Translations under genes and position numbers: made by a program
Notes under the pieces: model-generated
The model's input: the letters and a program-made list of their open reading frames with translations, nothing else
Databases searched by the model: none
What the model was told of the DNA's origin: nothing
From: CAYMLQ01 sp964390795
GTDB taxonomy: Bacteria > Verrucomicrobiota > Kiritimatiellia > RFP12 > UBA1067
Length of the DNA stretch: 35,985 nucleotides
Assembly (NCBI GenBank): GCA_964390795.1
Contig: CAYMLQ010000017.1
Location: 1-35,985, forward strand
Direction: 5' to 3'
Shown: piece by piece, positions 13,400 through 21,251 of the stretch
How positions within the stretch are numbered: position 1 is the stretch's first letter
Layout of the letters: each line of letters starts with the position of its first letter

Positions 13400-13807
13400 C
13401 CGGGCCATGAAGAGCGCATCACAGGCAAAGCGGAAAAGAGACGATTTCCAAAAACGACAGTCTGTCGCTTTTGGTTTCCCCTGCCGTAGCCAACGCGCCG
13501 GGCTGGCCGTGTCACCACGGTCTCAACGTGTCCCTTCGGCTGTTACCCGAAGCGCCCAGACTCCACCGGAACGCCTGTTACCCGCTGGCGTCGGACACGC
13601 CCTGATTTTCAAAAACGACAGGCTGTCGTTTTTGGTTTCCGCTAACCGTCAGTCTCTCCGCACGGGGTCTCCCGACCGGGCTGGTTTTCAAAAACGACAG
13701 TCTGTCGTTTTTGGTTTCCATGTCACCGAGATCGCGTCACAGATCCCCCGTGCGGAGGGCGTTTTGCAAAAACGACAGACTGTCGTTTTTGGTTTGGAGT
13801 GCCGCTC

Positions 13808-14197
13808 ATGACGTCATTCACCCCGCCCGTCGAGATCGCCTCATGGCTTGCCTGTGTCGCGTTCATGCTGTGGATCTTCAACCTCGCAAGCAAGGCGTGG
13901 TTCACGCTGCGCGGCAAGCCGACGCCCATTGAGCAGCAGGCCGAGACTAACGGCATCGCCTCCCGCGTCTCCAACATCGAGCTGTGCATCGGCAAGTGCA
14001 AGCTGGAGCAGGATCGCCGTCTGGAAGAACTCGAACAGGGACAGAAGGAACTGCGCACAATGATATCGGTTGAGAACGGCAAGATCTACAACCGCGTCAA
14101 CGAGGCAGCGGAAGACACGAACGTGATGCGGGGCGAGCTGAGAGGCATCAAGTCGAATCTTGACCTCTTGCTCTCCCGGTCACTCGCAAAGAGGTAA
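13808..14197 (+). CDS. DUF2730-like (Mu gp25-like) membrane-anchored coiled-coil protein
   Basis: The protein has 129 residues from the ATG at 13808, with GGAG 8 bp upstream; a GTG at 13799 is an alternative start. One N-terminal membrane helix (residues about 10-30, IASWLACVAFMLWIFNLASKAW) is followed by a coiled coil (about 45-125). This matches the plan and position of Mu gp25 (DUF2730), the first gene before the terminase block. Its role in Mu is not known; a holin-like alternative is less likely given the neighbours. Confidence 0.7.
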   Translation: MTSFTPPVEIASWLACVAFMLWIFNLASKAWFTLRGKPTPIEQQAETNGIASRVSNIELCIGKCKLEQDRRLEELEQGQKELRTMISVENGKIYNRVNEAAEDTNVMRGELRGIKSNLDLLLSRSLAKR

Positions 14198-14202
14198 CAG
14201 CC

Positions 14203-14454
14203 ATGCAGGATATCGACCCCAACGTTTCGCAGGCCATCATCAAGGTTCTCCAAGAGTGCGGCAAGAACAAGCCCCTCGCGGTTCGCCCGTTGACCACCTT
14301 CGCCAACGGCAACCTGCGCGTGGAGGCCAGCGCTGAAGACATCCAGCGCCACGTCAACGATCTGGAGCGCAAGGGCTACGTCGAACGCCGGGCGAACCCC
14401 TACAACGCCAGCCAGCTCCAGTGGGCAATCACCGACTCCGGCATGACGCTGTAG
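14203..14454 (+). CDS. Small winged-helix-like protein (Mu gp26 position)
   Basis: The protein has 83 residues. The order helix, helix, ASAEDIQRHVNDLERKGYVERRANPYNASQLQWAITDSG resembles a small winged-helix domain with a recognition helix and beta hairpin (about 46-80). It lies between the gp25-like and gp27-like genes, where Mu has gp26. It may bind DNA during packaging or regulate late genes; no specific family is recognised. Confidence 0.65.
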   Translation: MQDIDPNVSQAIIKVLQECGKNKPLAVRPLTTFANGNLRVEASAEDIQRHVNDLERKGYVERRANPYNASQLQWAITDSGMTL

Positions 14455-14504
14455 CCTTTACCTCACAGCCTAACAGCCTAAACCGCTAACAGCCTGAGCA
14501 CACA

Positions 14505-15068
14505 ATGAACCAGAAACCCAGCCCTCTGTCAGCCCTGAAGAGCATCACGCCGGAGCAGTCCGATCAGCTCTTTGAACTGCTGCGCGTCTCGCCTTACTAC
14601 GTGGCCGTCAAGTGGATCGCCGAGCAGTGGAACCTCACCGTCTCGATCTCCGGACTTCGCCGCTGGTGGAAGCGGGAGACGGCCCGGCGTGCGCGGGCCG
14701 ACCTGCGCAGCGCCATCAGCGCGTCTGAGAAGTTCGACACCAAGCTGGACAAGCGGGCGCTCGACACGCGTGCGGCCAACGCGCTGCGGGCCGCGTTCTG
14801 GAACGCCATCGCCAACCGCGACGTGGACAGCATCGAGACGCTCGGAAAGATGGTGCTGAACTACAACGCCGATGACCGCGACACGGAGAAGATGCAGCGC
14901 CTGCTCGTTGCCGAGAAAAAGTTTGAAGAGGCGCTCAGCCAGGTGGAGATCTACAGGCAGCAGATCGAAGAGCTGAAGGTCAAGCTGGCCGAGGCCGGGA
15001 AGTCTGTCGCGGCCGATCCCGCGAAAGTGAGCGATGAGGTTGACCGCATCCTCGGCGTGAAAAAATGA
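14505..15068 (+). CDS. Mu gp27-like (DUF3486) small terminase subunit
   Basis: The protein has 187 residues. An N-terminal helix-turn-helix (about 25-60, SPYYVAVKWIAEQWNLTVSISGLRRWWKRE) is followed by basic helices and a coiled coil (about 125-170), as in DUF3486 proteins. These sit beside the large terminase and are taken as the small subunit that recognises DNA for packaging. It overlaps the large subunit by 4 bp (ATGA). The start at 14505 lacks a strong ribosome site. The preceding 50 bp contain three ACAGCCT(A/G)A-like repeats. Confidence 0.78.
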   Translation: MNQKPSPLSALKSITPEQSDQLFELLRVSPYYVAVKWIAEQWNLTVSISGLRRWWKRETARRARADLRSAISASEKFDTKLDKRALDTRAANALRAAFWNAIANRDVDSIETLGKMVLNYNADDRDTEKMQRLLVAEKKFEEALSQVEIYRQQIEELKVKLAEAGKSVAADPAKVSDEVDRILGVKK

Positions 15069-16522
15069 ACGACTCAACCGCCATAGAGCAGCAGGCTTAC
15101 TTCCTGCCGTACCAGCTCGACTGGATCAACGACGACAGCCCTTACAAGGTCGCCGAGAAGTCACGCCGCGTCGGCTTCACCTACGCGTCGAGCTACCGCA
15201 TGTGGCGCAAGTGCATGAACCGTGGCAAGGGCTTTATCCAGTGGGTCTCTTCCCGCGACGAGATGACGGCCCAAGAGCTGATCCGCGACTACGTGCGCAA
15301 GTGGTGCGAGCTGGGCAACGTCGTGGCCAAGGGCATGTACGGAGAGAACGTCGAGATGATCGACCCTGAGAAGAACATCCGGGCGTTCGTGGTCGAGTTC
15401 CCCAACGGCGCTCGCCTGATCTCGTTGAGTTCCAAGCCGGAAGCCTTCGCGGGCAAAGGCGGGGACGTGTTCCTTGACGAGGTGGATCTGCATGACGACA
15501 GCGGCAGGCTGATCGACATGGCTTACCCCTGCATCCTCTGGGGCGGTCAGCTTGAGATCGTTTCCGCTTACCGCGTCAACGGCACATCGTCCAGCCCGTT
15601 CGCCCAGCTCGTCAAGTCGGCCAAGGGCGAGAACCCGATGGAGATCCGGCTGCACCGCGTGACGCTCACCGACGCGGTGGAGCAGGGGCTTGTCGAAAAG
15701 ATCAACGTCGCCTCCGGCCGCAGCCAGACCCGCGACGAGTTCACCCGCAAGGTTCGGGCGAGCTGCCGCACGCAGTCTGCCTACAACACGCAGTTCCTTT
15801 GCATCACGGATGACGCGGCCGGGAAGCTGATCACCTTGCAGATGATCACCCCGTGCGAGCTAGACCCTGTCGAGCTGGCCGCGATCATCGCCCGCAACCC
15901 CACGGCCCCGCGCTTCGGCGGTTACGACGTGGCCCGCAAGCTTCACGCCTCTTCGTGGCACGAGTACATCCAGCTCGGCGTCACGCTCTATCTGGCCCGG
16001 CGCGAGATCTGGCGCGACGTTGAGTTCGAGGTTCAGGAGAAGTGGATACGTTCCCGCCTCACCGACAAGGGCCAGCCCCGCATCGCACGCATGGCCATCG
16101 ACGCGACGGGCCTCGGCATGAACATGGCCGAGAACCTGACCAAGGCTTTCCCCGGCCGCGTCGACGCGGTGAACCTTGAGAGCAGCAGGCGCACCGAGCT
16201 GTGCGTCTCGCTCCGGGATCGCTACGCCTCCACGCGGATCTACATCCCGGCCGACGATCAGTTGCGTGCGGACATCAACGGGCCGGAGAAGCAGCTCGCC
16301 AAGAACGGCGGGCTCAGGATCTACATCCCCGCCTTCGATAACGACGCGGGCGAGACAAGTCACTGCGACGAGTTCGTCGCTTCCATGCTGGCCTGCTCCG
16401 CAGCCGAAGAGGGCATCGTGTGCGACATGCCTCCGAGGGGCGGGCACGGCCGCAGGGCATCGGCCCGCAGGATGCGCCGGGCCGAGATCCGCAACCGCCG
16501 AAAAGATTGGAGTGAGGAATGA
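15065..16522 (+). CDS. Terminase large subunit (Mu gp28-like)
   Basis: The protein has 485 residues. The ATPase domain has the variant Walker A of Mu-type terminases (EKSRRVGFTYA, residues 31-41) and Walker B VFLDEVD (135-141). The RNase H-like nuclease has candidate metal ligands Asp288 (GGYDVAR), Asp346 (MAIDATGLG) and Asp435 (HCDEFVAS). It pumps and cuts phage DNA during headful packaging; in Mu relatives packaging starts near one phage end and takes in host DNA. It overlaps both the gp27-like and portal genes by 4 bp. The C-terminal tail is strongly basic (GGHGRRASARRMRRAEIRNRRK). Confidence 0.93.
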   Translation: MNDSTAIEQQAYFLPYQLDWINDDSPYKVAEKSRRVGFTYASSYRMWRKCMNRGKGFIQWVSSRDEMTAQELIRDYVRKWCELGNVVAKGMYGENVEMIDPEKNIRAFVVEFPNGARLISLSSKPEAFAGKGGDVFLDEVDLHDDSGRLIDMAYPCILWGGQLEIVSAYRVNGTSSSPFAQLVKSAKGENPMEIRLHRVTLTDAVEQGLVEKINVASGRSQTRDEFTRKVRASCRTQSAYNTQFLCITDDAAGKLITLQMITPCELDPVELAAIIARNPTAPRFGGYDVARKLHASSWHEYIQLGVTLYLARREIWRDVEFEVQEKWIRSRLTDKGQPRIARMAIDATGLGMNMAENLTKAFPGRVDAVNLESSRRTELCVSLRDRYASTRIYIPADDQLRADINGPEKQLAKNGGLRIYIPAFDNDAGETSHCDEFVASMLACSAAEEGIVCDMPPRGGHGRRASARRMRRAEIRNRRKDWSEE

Positions 16523-18303
16523 AGAACCCCGCACAACAGATGGTGCGCGTCCTGACCACGGTCAACAAGTGGCGCGACAACAACAACCCGCTGCGCGGCC
16601 TCACGATGCCGCGTGCGATCTCGCTGATGGAGCAGGCGCAGCGCGGTATCATGCCTGAGCTGCAATGGCTCTATGCCGCAGAGACGGGCATCGAAGCGAC
16701 TGACCCCGACCTGATGGTCATTATCGAACGCACCCTCGCGGGCGTCGCCGATTGCGAATGGGAAGTCGCGCTGCTGCCGGAAGACTCGACGGGCTTCGAC
16801 AAGGTCTTGGCCGAGGAGCAGGCCGCTTTCTTGCGCGAGTCATACGCCCAGTGCGACAACCTCGACGATGCGATAGAGCATCTCGTGATGGCCCGCTTCC
16901 GTGGCTTCGCTCATCTTCAGCCGCACCTGTCCGACGATTGGTCGCTTGAGCACTTAGAGATCATGCCGCAGTGGAACATGCTCCGGAACGGCACGCGCAA
17001 TGAGTGGGCTTGGAACCCCAACGCGACGCAGGCGTCTTACACGGCCATGCCGCTGGCGAACCGCCTCAACCCGGATGATTACATCCTGCTCGTGTCGAAG
17101 CGCCCCGTGAACAGGATCGGCCTGATCAAATACGTGCGCAGCACCACGGCCGAGAAAGACTGGGACGGTTACGTCGAGATTTACGGCATACCCGGTGTGT
17201 TCATTATCATGCCGGAGAAGGTTCCGAACGGCAAAGAGGATGAGTACCGCGATCTGGCAGAGGATGCGTCCGAGGCCGGAAGCGGGGCTCTGCCTGCTGG
17301 TTCCGATGTTAAGACGCTTTCCGAGGCGCGTGGAACGCAGCCGTTCCAGATGCGGTTGGAGTGGCTCCAGAAGCAGTTGGTTCTCGCCGGGACGGGCGGG
17401 CTATTGACCATGCTCACCGAGTCGGGCAGCGGCACGCTTGCGGGCGGGGCTCACACCAACGCGTGGGAGCAGATCGTCAGGCGCGTGGCGCGTTCGGTTT
17501 CCAAGCCGATGCACAACCAGTATGACCGCCGTGCGCTGGCCGCGCGTTTTCCGGGTCGCCCGGCGCAGGCGTTCTTCAACTTGAGAGCCCGGCAGGAAAA
17601 GGACGTGGGCAAGGTGGTCACCAACGTGACGGCCCTCGTGAACGCCGGGTTCGATCTCGACCCCGCGCAGGTTCAGAAGGAAACCGGATACACGATCAAC
17701 TCCTTTGCCCGGCAGGCGCAGGCGTCAGCGCCCGGCCTCGCTCCCTCACCCGCGATCCAGCAGCCTGCCGCAGCTCCGGCCGCTCCCATCGCCCAGGTTG
17801 CGGACGTGGCCGCGACGGCGCTCAACGGAGCGCAGGTTCAGAGCATGGTCGAGCTGTTGCAGCAGGCAGCGGCCGGGGCCATCCAGCGCACGTCTATCCT
17901 GCCGATCCTCAAAGCGGCCTTCCCGATGGTGGCCCTTGAGACCTTGCAGCAGATCGTCGGGCCGCTGGAGACGTTCGCGGCTCCGCAGGCCATCGCACGC
18001 TTTCACGCCATCTGCCGGGTGCAGGGGCCGGACATCCGCACGCCGCAAGAGCAGCTTGAGGATTCAGGCACGGCCGTTCTCATGCAGGCGCAGGCCGCAG
18101 CGAACAGGCCGCTCGCCCTCGCCATCGCCCGCGTGCTCTCAGCGCCCGACCTAGCGGCAATGCAGATCGCGGCCCGCAAGCTTCGCGAGGAGCTGCCGCA
18201 GATCGCCGCGAAGATGCTGTCCGATCCCGCGCAGGCCGAGGCGTATCACAAGATCATGTCGAGCGCCTTCTTGCAAGGCGTTTTAAAGGAGCCCCAACAA
18301 TGA
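16519..18303 (+). CDS. Portal protein (Mu gp29-like, DUF935)
   Basis: The protein has 594 residues. The N-terminus has the DUF935 features MPRAISLMEQAQRGIMPELQWLYAAE and DPDLMVIIERTLAGVADCEWEV, then a conserved core including MPQWNML, GLIKYVRSTTAEKDWDGYVEIYGIPGVFI and GSGTLAGGAHTNAWEQIVRRVARSVS. The portal forms the dodecameric ring at the capsid vertex through which DNA passes. The C-terminal ~170 residues are Ala/Pro/Gln-rich and helical, longer than the core fold needs. ATGA overlaps connect it to the terminase and protease genes. Confidence 0.93.
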   Translation: MKNPAQQMVRVLTTVNKWRDNNNPLRGLTMPRAISLMEQAQRGIMPELQWLYAAETGIEATDPDLMVIIERTLAGVADCEWEVALLPEDSTGFDKVLAEEQAAFLRESYAQCDNLDDAIEHLVMARFRGFAHLQPHLSDDWSLEHLEIMPQWNMLRNGTRNEWAWNPNATQASYTAMPLANRLNPDDYILLVSKRPVNRIGLIKYVRSTTAEKDWDGYVEIYGIPGVFIIMPEKVPNGKEDEYRDLAEDASEAGSGALPAGSDVKTLSEARGTQPFQMRLEWLQKQLVLAGTGGLLTMLTESGSGTLAGGAHTNAWEQIVRRVARSVSKPMHNQYDRRALAARFPGRPAQAFFNLRARQEKDVGKVVTNVTALVNAGFDLDPAQVQKETGYTINSFARQAQASAPGLAPSPAIQQPAAAPAAPIAQVADVAATALNGAQVQSMVELLQQAAAGAIQRTSILPILKAAFPMVALETLQQIVGPLETFAAPQAIARFHAICRVQGPDIRTPQEQLEDSGTAVLMQAQAAANRPLALAIARVLSAPDLAAMQIAARKLREELPQIAAKMLSDPAQAEAYHKIMSSAFLQGVLKEPQQ

Positions 18304-19340
18304 AAACAGCAGACCGCATTTTCTGCTTGTGCCGCGCCGATGTGTCCGAGTCCGCTTCGTGGTTCCACACGCTGCCCGCTCCGGGCGAATACCCCGGAGG
18401 CACCGTCATGCACAAGGGCAAGCCCGTGAAGGATGCCGTGATCGTGATCGACCCCGAGGCATACAACCGGATCTCGGAAGCGTTCAAAGCCGACGCGCTG
18501 CGCCCCGACTGGCCGGGCATCCTCGTTGACCGCGAGCACTTCTCTCTAGATCTCGACAAGGGATCAGACGCGCTCGCTTGGGCGAAAGAGATCCGCATCG
18601 CTGACGACGGGATCTGGACGCGCTGGGATCTGACCCCGCCCGGCCGGGACGCTTGGCAGAACCGCGTGCTTGTTTCCCGCTCGCCCGTGCTGGATCTGGA
18701 GCGCATGGACGGCAACCGCTTCCGGCCCGTGCGCATCGACAGCATCGCGATGACCAACACGCCCCACTTCGACACGCTCTCAACCATCGCCGCCGCTCGT
18801 GCGGCGGAAGAACAAGGTACGGCAACACCTGACGTTGCCCCAAACAAAGGAGACGCAATGGACAAACAACTCCTCGCCGAGTTGGGACTTCCCGAAACGG
18901 CGACGGTGGCTGATGCCATCGCCAAGGTTCAAGCACTGAAGAGTGCAGCGACCACGTCCGAGGCCGAAATGAAAAAGGCTGAGGCCGCGTGCCGCAAGGC
19001 GAAGTGCGACGCGTTCATCGCTGCGCACAAACCCCAGATCGCCGATGAGGCGAAGTTCCGTGAGGCTTACGAGAAAAACCCCGAAGCGACTGAGTCGGCT
19101 TTCGGTGTGTTCCGTTCAGCCCCGGAGAAGGCACCGAGCCAGACGCGCATCAGCGCCCGCGACGCGAAAGCGCCGGATGGCAAAGGTGGCGACGAGGCTG
19201 CGGCGACGCGCCGCACCAAGCAGGCCGAGGCCGTTGCTGCTTACCGCAGCGCGAACCCCGGAACGACGTGCCGTGAGGCTGAGGCGATCTGTCGCCGTCA
19301 GCAGCCGGCTTTGTTCAGCTCACAGGGCGACGCGGAATAA
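18300..19340 (+). CDS. Mu I-like prohead protease with C-terminal scaffold
   Basis: The protein has 346 residues. The first ~165 residues carry the Mu I-like protease domain: GILVDREHFSLDLDKGSDALAWAKEI (about 73-98, with a candidate catalytic His) and LVSRSPVLDL (with a candidate Ser). IDSIAMTNTPHFDTL marks the usual end of the domain. Residues 187-346 are an Ala/Lys/Glu-rich helical scaffold, also encoded by a nested gene from 18858. As in Mu gpI/gpZ, the protease should cleave itself and the scaffold during head maturation. It overlaps the portal gene by 4 bp. Confidence 0.88.
   Translation: MKTADRIFCLCRADVSESASWFHTLPAPGEYPGGTVMHKGKPVKDAVIVIDPEAYNRISEAFKADALRPDWPGILVDREHFSLDLDKGSDALAWAKEIRIADDGIWTRWDLTPPGRDAWQNRVLVSRSPVLDLERMDGNRFRPVRIDSIAMTNTPHFDTLSTIAAARAAEEQGTATPDVAPNKGDAMDKQLLAELGLPETATVADAIAKVQALKSAATTSEAEMKKAEAACRKAKCDAFIAAHKPQIADEAKFREAYEKNPEATESAFGVFRSAPEKAPSQTRISARDAKAPDGKGGDEAAATRRTKQAEAVAAYRSANPGTTCREAEAICRRQQPALFSSQGDAE
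18858..19340 (+). CDS. Nested in-frame head scaffold protein (Mu Z-like)
   Basis: An ATG at 18858, in frame with the protease gene (codon 187), is preceded by AAAGGAG at 5-bp spacing, one of the strongest ribosome sites in the late operon. It would give a separate 160-residue protein starting MDKQLLAELGLPETATVADAI. This is the same nested arrangement as the protease gpI and scaffold gpZ in Mu. The product would serve as the internal core around which the capsid assembles. Expression as a separate protein is inferred from the signal. Confidence 0.8.
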   Translation: MDKQLLAELGLPETATVADAIAKVQALKSAATTSEAEMKKAEAACRKAKCDAFIAAHKPQIADEAKFREAYEKNPEATESAFGVFRSAPEKAPSQTRISARDAKAPDGKGGDEAAATRRTKQAEAVAAYRSANPGTTCREAEAICRRQQPALFSSQGDAE

Positions 19341-19371
19341 CTGACCGTCCCCGCAACCACGAGGAAAAGCA

Positions 19372-19740
19372 ATGGACTCGAAAGTGTTCTCCGTAACCGG
19401 GAAAACCGGAACGGACTATTCCGGCAAATCCGGATACGCGGTCAAGCACGATGGCACCGACATCGTCGTTTGCACGGCGACCACCGACCTTCCGGCCGGG
19501 GTAATCGATAACGTCAATGCCATCGACAACGAGCTGGGCGTTGCGCTTCCGGGCGCGATCCGTCCGGTGAAGGTGTCGGGCACGGTCAAGAAGTTCCAGC
19601 GCGGCGTGCTCGCCGCTGACGGAACCGCTACGGCCGAGGCCGGGGCATCGGGTGAGGTCGCGTACTGCCAGTTCCTTGGCGACGGCGTGACTGGTGAAAC
19701 CGTCAACGCGCTGATCCTCGCCCCCGTCAAGCGGGCGTAA
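19372..19740 (+). CDS. Capsid decoration-like protein (DUF2190-like)
   Basis: The protein has 122 residues, rich in Gly, Val and Thr and predicted all-beta: GKSGYAVKHDGTDIVVC, GVIDNVNAIDNELGVALPGAIRPVKVSGTV and GVLAADGTATAEAG. This resembles DUF2190 and similar decoration proteins, which usually lie between protease/scaffold and capsid genes, as here. GAGGAAAA precedes the ATG. It probably stabilises the expanded head. Confidence 0.72.
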   Translation: MDSKVFSVTGKTGTDYSGKSGYAVKHDGTDIVVCTATTDLPAGVIDNVNAIDNELGVALPGAIRPVKVSGTVKKFQRGVLAADGTATAEAGASGEVAYCQFLGDGVTGETVNALILAPVKRA

Positions 19741-19770
19741 GGCAGAGCACCAACTAGGAGATAGATCATC

Positions 19771-20709
19771 ATGGATCTGATCATCAATCAAGAGATGACC
19801 GATTACGCGCACCTGATCCTTCCGGATTACAAACGGAACATGCAGGAAGCGCTCGGCCTCGCTCCCGTCACACCGACCGGAACGATGGCGGGCCAGTACA
19901 TGGCCTTCAATGACAAGATGGCGTTCATCATTCCCACGTCCGGCCGCGCTGCCGGGGGCGAGACGAACGACGTCCAGTTCAACGGCGAGTTGAAGGACTA
20001 CGTCCTGAAACCGAACGCCCTCAAAACGTTCATCGACGATGAGATCGAAGTCCCCCTCGCCGGAAAGGGCGCGTCCCTGCTGGAGAAGGCCAAGATCGCG
20101 AACCTCATCTCGCAGGGCGCGAACGGCTTCACCGTGTCGGTGTTCGACACGATCCAGAACGCTACCACGGCCGTGGCCGGGAAGGGCATCTGGGACGACG
20201 CTTCGGTTGATCCTCTGGAAGAGATCGACGCGGGCATCCTGAAGATCGAAGAGCAGTCGGGCATCAGCCCGAATGTGATCACGATTGCCAAGCCGATGTG
20301 GCGCACGCTGTTCAAGCACCCGAAAGTGGTGAAGCGCTTCCCCGGCAAGGTCGGCCCCCTGACCCCTGAACTGATCGCGATGGAACTCGGCCAGACCGAT
20401 ATGAAGATCGAGATCGTCAGCGGCCGCGGTTTCCGCTCCGGCAACCTCGGCGCCTCCGGTGCCGTCACGGTTCCGTTCATGGGCAACTCGTGCCACATCC
20501 ACTACCGCGAGCCGAACCCCGGCCCGCTGTCGGCATCGTTCGCGGCCACGCTCGCTGAGAGCGAGGACATGATCGAGAACGTGTACGAGTACACCAGCGC
20601 TGACGGCACCCGCCGTTACTTCCGCATCGCGTGGAAGCTGAAGACCGTCATCAAGTCGCTCCTGTTGGATTACCGCATCGACAAGTCGACTGCGGATCCG
20701 GCGGCTTAA
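19771..20709 (+). CDS. Major capsid protein
   Basis: The protein has 312 residues. It is placed directly after the decoration gene with AGGAGATAG before the ATG. The sequence is typical of E-like/HK97-fold capsids in composition and order: early long loop region (residues about 40-75), EIEVPLAGKGASLLEKAKIANLISQGANGFTVSVFDTI helix (about 91-128), GISPNVITIAKPMWRTLFKHPKVVKRFPG (about 165-193) and a C-terminal strand region (RYFRIAWKLKTVIKSLLLDYRI). No close family is named from memory; gene order makes the call firm. Confidence 0.85.
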   Translation: MDLIINQEMTDYAHLILPDYKRNMQEALGLAPVTPTGTMAGQYMAFNDKMAFIIPTSGRAAGGETNDVQFNGELKDYVLKPNALKTFIDDEIEVPLAGKGASLLEKAKIANLISQGANGFTVSVFDTIQNATTAVAGKGIWDDASVDPLEEIDAGILKIEEQSGISPNVITIAKPMWRTLFKHPKVVKRFPGKVGPLTPELIAMELGQTDMKIEIVSGRGFRSGNLGASGAVTVPFMGNSCHIHYREPNPGPLSASFAATLAESEDMIENVYEYTSADGTRRYFRIAWKLKTVIKSLLLDYRIDKSTADPAA

Positions 20710-20719
20710 CCTCACGTCT

Positions 20720-20747
20720 GGGGTGAGCGCTGTCTGCGACTCACCCC
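20720..20747 (+). terminator. Strong hairpin after the major capsid gene, no U tract
   Basis: GGGGTGAG-CGC pairs with GCG-A-CTCACCCC around a 5-nt loop, 11 bp after the capsid stop. Without a T run it is more likely an RNA-stabilising or partial termination hairpin than a full terminator. Confidence 0.5.
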
Positions 20748-20780
20748 GGACACAACCGCAAACTCCGAAAGGATAATGCA

Positions 20781-21182
20781 ATGTTCAGAAAGATGATTCT
20801 GGCCGCGCTCGTCGTGGCCTCTGTCGGGCTGGTCGCCCCGCCGAAAGCGGACGCCCAGCAGATTCCCACACGCGACTCCATGAGCATCAGCAATGCGACC
20901 GCCAAAGCGTTCCAGATTCCGGCCCTCCAGAACGGAACCGTTGACGTGGTCAGCATCTGGGGGTGCAACCCGACGAATGCGACACTGACCGTGAAGCATG
21001 TTTACTCGACGGGCGGGATCACCGTGACGGGAACGCTGGGAACGGTTACGGGTGCCCTCGGCACAGGTAACGGCTCGGCGACCATCAGCAACGCTTACGT
21101 GATACCGGGCGACTGGCTCTTGTATCAGTTCAGCGCTGCCGCTACTGGCACCGTGTCTACTGTGAGACGGGTGCCTAACTGA
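20781..21182 (+). CDS. Predicted secreted protein inside the head gene cluster, possible moron
   Basis: The protein has 133 residues. It has a good Sec signal peptide: FRK, a hydrophobic core (MILAALVVASVGLVAP) and KADA before Gln26, a likely signal peptidase I site. The mature part is Thr/Gly/Asn-rich and beta-like (VSIWGCNPTNATLTVKHVYSTGGITVTGTLGTVTGALGTGNGSAT). It is bracketed by strong hairpins at 20720-20747 and 21189-21225, unlike its tightly packed neighbours. It may be an inserted cargo gene acting in the host periplasm or surface, or a virion protein with an unusual leader. Function unknown. Confidence 0.7.
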   Translation: MFRKMILAALVVASVGLVAPPKADAQQIPTRDSMSISNATAKAFQIPALQNGTVDVVSIWGCNPTNATLTVKHVYSTGGITVTGTLGTVTGALGTGNGSATISNAYVIPGDWLLYQFSAAATGTVSTVRRVPN

Positions 21183-21188
21183 CGCAGC

Positions 21189-21225
21189 GCCTGCGCCTCT
21201 GTTGACAACGAGCAGAGGCGCAGGC
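21189..21225 (+). terminator. 13-bp perfect hairpin after the secreted-protein gene
   Basis: GCCTGCGCCTCTG (21189-21201) pairs perfectly with CAGAGGCGCAGGC (21213-21225) around an 11-nt loop that includes TTGACA. There is no T tract on either side. It may stop, pause or protect mRNA; the TTGACA could also be a -35 element but no good -10 follows. Confidence 0.55.
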
Positions 21226-21251
21226 GATCAACCCCCAACGGAGACAAGGCC

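Larger units (their letters stand above)
13223..13791. repeat. Array of six 25-bp palindromes in a ~590-bp non-coding region
   Basis: Each copy is CAAAAACGACAG, one variable base (T, A, T, G, T, A), then its exact complement. Positions are 13223-13247, 13303-13327, 13449-13473 (one mismatch), 13610-13634, 13689-13713 and 13767-13791. Start-to-start distances are 80, 146, 161, 79 and 78 bp, close to multiples of 80 except one. The last four copies are also followed by GTTT. The sequence between copies is not conserved and I see no gene in 13221-13807. The first copy begins 3 bp after a stop codon and the last ends 17 bp before the first late gene. Each could act as a dimeric protein-binding site or as a bidirectional terminator-like hairpin. 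Confidence 0.9.

Noticed and set aside
13223..13791. CRISPR-like array
   Set aside because: The repeated unit is itself a full palindrome, spacings vary between 78 and 161 bp, there are only six units and no cas genes are present.
13292..13811. Open frames over the palindrome array (up to 140 codons)
   Set aside because: The frames arise from the repeated palindrome read in different frames; they have no good ribosome site and low-complexity, frame-shifting similarity between copies.
19315..20781. 488-codon minus-strand frame opposite the decoration and capsid genes
   Set aside because: It spans several well-supported late genes on the other strand and has shadow composition. The similar long antisense frames at 5600-6580, 22590-23654 and 32882-33844 were rejected for the same reason.
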